DNA from: an uncultured Alphaproteobacteria bacterium
Lineage (GTDB): Bacteria; Pseudomonadota; Alphaproteobacteria; Rhodospirillales; Rhodospirillaceae
DNA length: 64,000 bases
Assembly (NCBI GenBank): GCA_900079695.1
Contig: LT599022.1
Location: 3,865,359-3,929,358, forward strand
Direction: 5' to 3'
Positions 63,885 to 64,000 of this stretch are shown piece by piece. Position 1 is the first letter of the stretch. Each line of letters begins with the position of its first letter. The notes under the pieces were generated by a model. The model made no database searches. It saw only the letters and a program-made list of their open reading frames with translations, and was not told the origin of the DNA. Made by a program: the position numbers and the translations under genes.

Positions 63885-64000
63885 TCAGGCGGCGCGGATT
63901 CGGGCGATGAAGTCCTCGACCTCGCTGTCTAGGCGCTCGGACTGCTGCGCGAGTTCGCCCGCGGCGGCGAGGAGCTCGCTCGCGCCCGCTCCGGCGCGGC
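63885..64000 (-). CDS. methyl-accepting chemotaxis protein, C-terminal end only
   Basis: The gene enters from the right edge; only the last 37 codons are visible: 'GAGASELLAAAGELAQQSERLDSEVEDFIARIRAA'. This matches the extreme C-terminal coiled-coil end of chemoreceptors (usually 'ELLAAAGELSxQSExLxxEVxxFL'). The sensor domain and HAMP lie outside the window. Confidence 0.8.
   Translation of the reverse strand, partial: RAGAGASELLAAAGELAQQSERLDSEVEDFIARIRAA

Overview
This GC-rich window looks like a chromosomal segment of a free-living alphaproteobacterium, most like the Rhodospirillales. The pointers are the tail of the ribosomal operon (adk, rpsM, rpsK, rpoA, rplQ), a MipZ-type division ATPase, an ATP12-type F1 assembly factor, clpS directly upstream of clpA, and a GC-biased codon pattern. 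No plasmid, phage or CRISPR signature is visible. The host assignment is inference, because no rRNA lies in the window.

Bases 1-31,730 are mostly housekeeping. In order: the ribosomal/RNA polymerase genes; a compact operon for a periplasmic HtrA protease, RarA, a fluoride channel and a pseudouridine synthase; a DASS anion transporter; AsmA; ATP12; acylphosphatase; PurU; an ABC exporter; LipB; tRNA-Leu(GAG); MgtE; an unrecognised 476-residue protein; a CobC-like aminotransferase; an unusual pair made of an adenylate-forming enzyme and an exported GH114-like protein; MipZ; a galU-ugd-phosphohexomutase cluster that would supply UDP-glucuronate and hexose phosphates; and a TRAP transporter whose divergent GntR regulator (31,861-32,586) has a palindromic operator candidate between them.

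Bases 32,650-38,580 hold a D,D-carboxypeptidase with a SPOR domain, a lipoprotein, clpS-clpA and a Sel1-repeat protein.

Bases 38,590-48,970 are the accessory hot spot. They carry a two-partner secretion locus of contact-dependent-inhibition type. An outer-membrane TpsB transporter overlaps a 2,164-residue TpsA exoprotein, whose last ~93 residues look like an exchangeable toxin cassette; a small overlapping candidate immunity gene follows. Upstream is a perfect CRP-type palindrome placed as in a class II activated promoter. Downstream are a remnant of another toxin-like end, an apparently intact IS5-family element with a -1 frameshift signal and a 4-bp target duplication, a 539-bp diverged second copy of part of tpsA, and a beheaded cupin gene. 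Base composition falls sharply in the toxin/immunity segment, as expected of imported and recombining cassettes.

Bases 49,000-58,930 are a patchwork of small transport and regulation modules (two LysR regulators, two LysE/RhtB exporters, two MFS transporters, a DUF4865-cupin fusion) around a NUDIX gene and thiC with its TPP riboswitch. Bases 59,000-64,000 hold a YiiX-like protein that has lost its catalytic cysteine, a hypothetical protein, a LOG-family hydrolase, a GntP permease convergent with a glycerate 2-kinase, and the 3' end of a chemotaxis receptor gene.
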